The position numbers were made by a program, and so were the translations under genes. A stretch of DNA of 64,000 nt, taken from the NCBI GenBank assembly GCA_024138015.1, contig JAMXBB010000007.1:70702718-70766717 (forward strand). The letters are read 5' to 3'. The notes below the pieces were generated by a model. It was not told the DNA's origin and made no database searches. It saw only the letters and a list, made by a program, of their open reading frames with translations. The DNA is from Lumnitzera littorea (taxonomy: Eukaryota > Streptophyta > Magnoliopsida > Myrtales > Combretaceae). Positions 59,414-64,000 of the stretch are shown here, in pieces (position 1 is the first letter of the stretch; each line of letters begins with the position of its first letter).

Positions 59414-62400
59414 ATAAATCATTTGGATCATAACTCCAAACTAAGTTGCATATTGAATCAAAACATAAAAAAATAAACATATTTTATGGTTCGATGAAGT
59501 TCTCTATTCAATTTTATTTAATAAACAATACTAACACGATGATTACACAAGAACATTTTCCAAAAGGAAAAGAGGGTTTCCAAAACACTGCTTATCAATG
59601 TTACGTTCATTTAAAATACAATGTAAATATTTTCCATAACAAAACAAACATAAATCGTTAAATGACTAACAGCCATGCGTACTTTTTTTATTTTTCAAAT
59701 AAGGAAACCCATCGTTGGGGGAAATAAAGGAAAAGGGGGAAACCAAAAACAAAGCTTGTTTTTTAAACATTACCTATCACTCAGTGTCCTTGAACAAAAA
59801 GCTTAGTTGATTCTCCAACAAGTTGATTCTACAAAGAAGATGTACTTGGTGCAGTTAATGGGTCTTAAATAGGTCTTTTATATACAGGAGCAAAGCCTAA
59901 GAAAATGAGTAGAAAAGGGTCGAGTTGTGATGACAAATATTTTTAAGATATTTTTCTATATTTATTGTAATTAAAACTTTGTAATTGTCATATATAGTTG
60001 TAATAGTTTCAAGATGATATGATGCTAATGACTTGTAGCGACATGTGACAATAGAAGACAATAGTTATTGTTAGTAATCATGAAAAATGTTAATATAGAA
60101 TTTGTTGTACTTAAATTTTTGCTAGTAGAGTATTGGATCACAAAGGCCTTCAAGAAGATGATAATGTGCCTAGAAAAATAGACACAATTAGTTGAACAAC
60201 TAGGAGGTTGAGAGTAAATCAACAAGAAGACGCAAGAGTGAGAATAGTGTAAGTAGATGATTTCTTGATGGGGAAATCACCTTTACTTATTGTGGAGATT
60301 TGAAGATATTTAAGGAAATCGAGATAAGGATAAATCTGGCTGAATAAGGAAAGTGTATCTTTCGACGACTATGGATCCTGAGAAATCCACGGATATGATC
60401 TGATCAATTGACTTTCTTTTCCGGTGTCAGTCTTTACTTTTGCGTAGGACTTCTGTCTCTGGCCAAGCTTCTTAGCGGAGCACTCGACCTGTTAAAGACC
60501 TGGCACTTCGAGGATAGGTAGTTTGGAAATTGGGTTGATGGGTTTAAGTTTAGGGGAGCTTAGGTCCTTAGAAAGATCCCAGTCCGAGAATTTGAGGGTT
60601 TCAAATAGATGATGAGTCCAAATAGGTTGGTCTAGGTATAGAAAATTCATATCTAATATCTCCTCTCAATAGAATTCACTTTTTAAAAATTTAAGCATTT
60701 TGATAATTTTTTATTGATAAAAAAATGAAAGAAAAAGAGAAATAAACGTATTATGGAAAGTCAACACAGCCAAATTGAAATTGCAATTACCGAGTCAGTG
60801 GGACGGCAGCACACTCCATCCAGATGTTCGTTACTTGGCATGCTACCTTTCTCTCAACTTATTTAGTATACGCTTTTAAAAGCGATTTAATTTAAAATAA
60901 AGAAACTATATAAATGAACATACTCTATTTCACTGCTGGACTATGATGTACGACAGACAAGCCATTTTGATCGATGATGTGTTGGAAGGAGCAGGTGAGC
61001 CTAGAACTGGGTTGGGATCAAACCCGGGCTGCATCTATCGAGCCAAGGGTTTAGAGGTTGGTGAACTGTAATCAGCTGAGTCAAAATCAGTTCTAAAGTG
61101 GTTCAATAAACTCGTAGGTTCACAGATCAATTTTTTATTGCCCTTGACCTATCCTTTTTTTTTTTCATTTTTTTTTACATTTTTTCCCTTTTTCTGTGAG
61201 TTTCATTTTTTTTCTTTTCTGAATTATATGTATTAACATATATAAATTTTAAATTTGAAAGAAATTTAAATTTAAATAGTAAATATCTATATAATATTCT
61301 GTCACGTAACAGTATTGTACCATAAATTAAAAAATTATATTGTACATGGATGTAATAAGAATGCAACTATTATATTTCAATGATTTTAAAATTAAACTTT
61401 TTTTTTTCATGTTACATTAGCAATTACCTATATATCCAGTACATAAAATCAAATAATCATAGTTTTAGAATAATTTTTATATATTTTTTAAAATCTATAT
61501 TGTGTTACTCAGTTTTTATATTAAAAAAAAAAATTGTGATGTTTATGTGATTAGTTATTATAATTTTTTTATAAAATAGTCATACGATACAAACTAATTT
61601 TTACTTTAACACTTTCAATTTTTAAAATAATAACAATATCACTAACTCCTAAATTTAAAAAAAAAAAAAACGATTAAAGCTTTTTAAGAAAAAGTTATCT
61701 AATCAAAGTATCGAATATATAAAATAGATAAGAGAAAAATTATAAGTACTAACTAGTTGAAAATTTTTTAAGAAATTTACCATATTTTTCTTATTAAACT
61801 CAGTCAAATCGATGGGTAAAACCGTCGATTTACCCTTTGAATCATTGACCTACACGTTCAAGTGGGTCACCACATGTAACCCGTATTAACCCACTGAACC
61901 TATCGAGTCCAATCCCAAATCGAACCCGACTAATCTAGGTTTGGGCCAATCTATTGAACCGATGAGCTGGGTTTTCACCTATTCACAAGTCGGATCTAGT
62001 CCTTCTCGTGGTCTAAGTGAGTTGTGAAAAGTCGTTGAGGGAAAATAGGGAACGTGAGAGAAATTAAGTATAAGGAAAGGTAAAAGGAAAACTGAATCAA
62101 AATTGGAAAGTTATAAAATTATTCTTATTGCAAGGAGAGTAATGAAACAGGTCAACGTCGGGTCCGCGAGGAAATGTGAAAAAGCCTCGTTAATTTAACG
62201 TAAAAGTTTGTGGGAATGGGACTAAAATGGGAACGATAAAGAGGAAAAATAAAAAATAAAAGATAAAGAACAGAGGTTTCCTCAATTAAATGTTAGCAGG
62301 AGACTAATGGTAATGAAGCTGCCTGAGGAAAAGAAGGACGATGAAATATTTTTCAATGTTAAACTTGATGATGTGATTTATTTGATTCGATTCGTAATAA

Positions 62401-63040
62401 AATCAATTAGATATTAGAACAAATCTATTCACACTTTCTTTTGTGGGCAATTGTGTTGCAAAATATAACAGAAAGAAACCAATAGCTTGGAACACAAACA
62501 AATGGAAAATAACCTATAATATACGGATTTAGATCCTCTAAAATTATTTTCTTAAAATAATCTCTTTAATATATAGACATATATAATCAATTATTGACAT
62601 TATAGGAAAACACATGATACCATGATAATATCATTTGATAATTCAAAATTAAAAACAATCTTAATAATTAAATTTATAACTTTATCTAAAATATTTTAGA
62701 TGATTCATTTCCATAATATATATATATATATGTGTATATAAGTGAGCTTTAGTTTGTAAGCCATCTCGTTTAACTCACTTTTTAAACGAGTTTGAAGCAA
62801 GAATTTTTTTTTTTATCTGTTTAAAAAGTAAACCAAAATAGAACAGTTTGGATTGACTCATTTAATACATTTACGCTTTTAGTTTACGAATTGGCCTGTC
62901 TAACTAGCTTTTTAAATGAGTCAAGATCAAGGTTTTTAGCTTGTTTAAAAAGCAGGTCAAATGAACTCGCTCAATGAGCCTACCTATTTAACTCGCAATC
63001 AAAGTAGGTTAAGCTATGGCATTTTACTGTGTTTACCACA

Positions 63041-63042
<2 letters not shown>
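59414..63042. other. Anonymous AT-rich DNA
   Basis: No protein gene found. 60240-60660 and 60960-62010 are less AT-rich and look like old repeat fragments of unknown type. A tRNA-B-box-like element lies near 61018 (minus). Confidence 0.5.

Positions 63043-63078
<36 letters not shown>
63043..63078. repeat. (TA)n microsatellite
   Basis: About 18 TA units followed by a short gtgtgtatgtgtg run. Confidence 0.97.
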
Positions 63079-63081
<3 letters not shown>

Positions 63082-63396
63082 TGTGTATGTGTGGTCATCA
63101 ATTAGTAAAACCTTGTGAATTAGGTTGGTCAGAATATTGGGTAGGGAAAGCCTAATAATACCTGACAAATGAAAATGTCATGGATTATATGGAAACTTGA
63201 AATTTAAGGATGCATGAGATTGTGCTTTTATAAATTGACAAAACCGCTTAATTAGAATTTACTAAACATGATAAAAATTAAGTAACATCAAATAGCAAAG
63301 AAATTTATTAAACAAACGAACCTTATGTGGAAAAGAAAAAAAGAAAGAAAAAGAAAAAATGAACCGTAGGCTTTAGACAGGGGATAATAGGCATAA

Positions 63397-63931
63397 CTAA
63401 GGTCCCGTTTGTTTCAAGAAAAATATTTTTTTCAAAACATTTTTCCTATTTTTCCTTATTTGTTTTGCTAAAAAAAGTGCTTTAAGTAGAAAATGTTTTT
63501 CATATTTTTCTTATAAAGGAAAATGTTCTATATTCACAAACTCTAAGATAATGATTTTTTTTTTCTTGTAACTTACCTATAAATTATGTCTTAAATGTGA
63601 AAAAATTATACTAAGTAAAAAAATTATAGACTTATTAAAATATTATCAAAATCAACTAAAGTGGTTATAATAATATATATTGAAAAATTCATCTACATTT
63701 ATACTTTTGTTTTTAAATAAAATATTTGACACATTATATTTATAATAACATGTAGATATTAATATATTTTGGTGTGGTTATAAGTTATATAATATTTACT
63801 AGTTAAATATTGAAAAACCTTTTTAATACATTTTTATAAAAATATCTAAACATATGAAAATATATTATTTTCATGAAGACAAAATATTTTCTTCTAATAT
63901 GTGGTTTTCCTTAAAACAAATAGAGCTTAAG
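63397..63931. mobile_element. hAT-like MITE
   Basis: The left end ctaaggtcccgtttgtttca and the reverse complement of the right end (cttaagctctatttgtttta) form an imperfect terminal inverted repeat of about 26 bases. The 'cccgtttgtttc' style is that of plant hAT MITEs. About 535 bases, AT-rich, no coding capacity. A clear 8-bp target duplication was not found. Confidence 0.5.
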
Positions 63932-64000
63932 AATTAAAAAATTACCACCAATAAATTAAGTTTAACCAAAAATAGAACCTTATTCTAAAACTTAAGTAAA

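Noticed and set aside
60990..61060. tRNA-like B-box (gggtttgatcc on minus) suggesting a tRNA or SINE
   Set aside because: No cloverleaf, no matching A-box at proper spacing, no tail or TSD.
62740..63000. 'gtttaactcactttttaaacgag' palindromic patches suggesting a MITE
   Set aside because: Inverted motifs are present but no terminal inverted repeat pair with a target duplication could be drawn.
1..64000. CRISPR arrays, rRNA, bacterial operons or origins
   Set aside because: No regularly spaced direct repeats with unique spacers, no rRNA-like segments; all features are of plant nuclear repeat type.

Overview
The window looks like intergenic, repeat-dominated DNA from a flowering plant. It is strongly AT-rich. 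Almost everything recognisable is a decayed plant transposable element: Ty3/gypsy of the Tat and Tekay/Del-like chromovirus groups, Ty1/copia, tRNA-derived SINEs and a hAT-like MITE. I found no intact host protein gene, rRNA, tRNA or CRISPR array. The only host-derived coding sequence recognised is a broken C-terminal fragment of a glycerol-3-phosphate transporter (MFS) gene near 25 kb. The species cannot be told from this sequence.

Layout, left to right. 0-6.4 kb: a 375-bp CA-rich microsatellite, a partial Tekay-like LTR (minus), a solo Tat-type LTR (2006-2662, plus), a solo Tekay-like LTR (3366-5652, minus) and a SINE with an 11-bp target-site duplication (TSD) (6230-6361). 7.9-12.7 kb: a decayed copia element (plus) cut short at about 11775, followed by a 5'-truncated end (3' internal region plus LTR) of Tat family 'A'. 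14.7-24.4 kb: Tat family 'C' (plus) with LTR, gag, protease, RT, two RNase H domains and integrase, and a plant-mobile-domain gene in antisense orientation near its 3' end. The transporter fragment follows. 27.7-31.5 kb: a long Tekay-like LTR (minus) with unresolved ends.

32952-54294 is the centrepiece: one Tat family 'A' element on the minus strand, bounded by about 513-bp LTRs and a perfect 5-bp TSD (gttac). Two later events broke it up. A Tekay-like element 'D' (minus, 38298-46826) lies inside it; that element's own 3' end and the host element's integrase are both missing, which implies a deletion. A solo LTR of the same family 'D' (plus, 50455-53420, TSD tagat) sits in the gag region. The 3' part of element A carries an antisense gene (plus strand, 34.4-38.0 kb) with two good-looking introns. 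Element D carries an unrecognised ORF of about 277 codons between its primer-binding site and gag, interrupted only by TAG codons.

54.3-64 kb: the tandemly repeated target DNA of element A, a SINE-like sequence, a 3.26-kb solo LTR 'E' with a perfect TSD (gaact, 56143-59413), anonymous AT-rich DNA and a hAT-like MITE at the right end.

No genes work together as a host pathway. The biology here is a history of nested insertion, solo-LTR formation, deletion and methylation-type mutation. Domain calls were read from translated sequence by eye; boundaries without a TSD are approximate.
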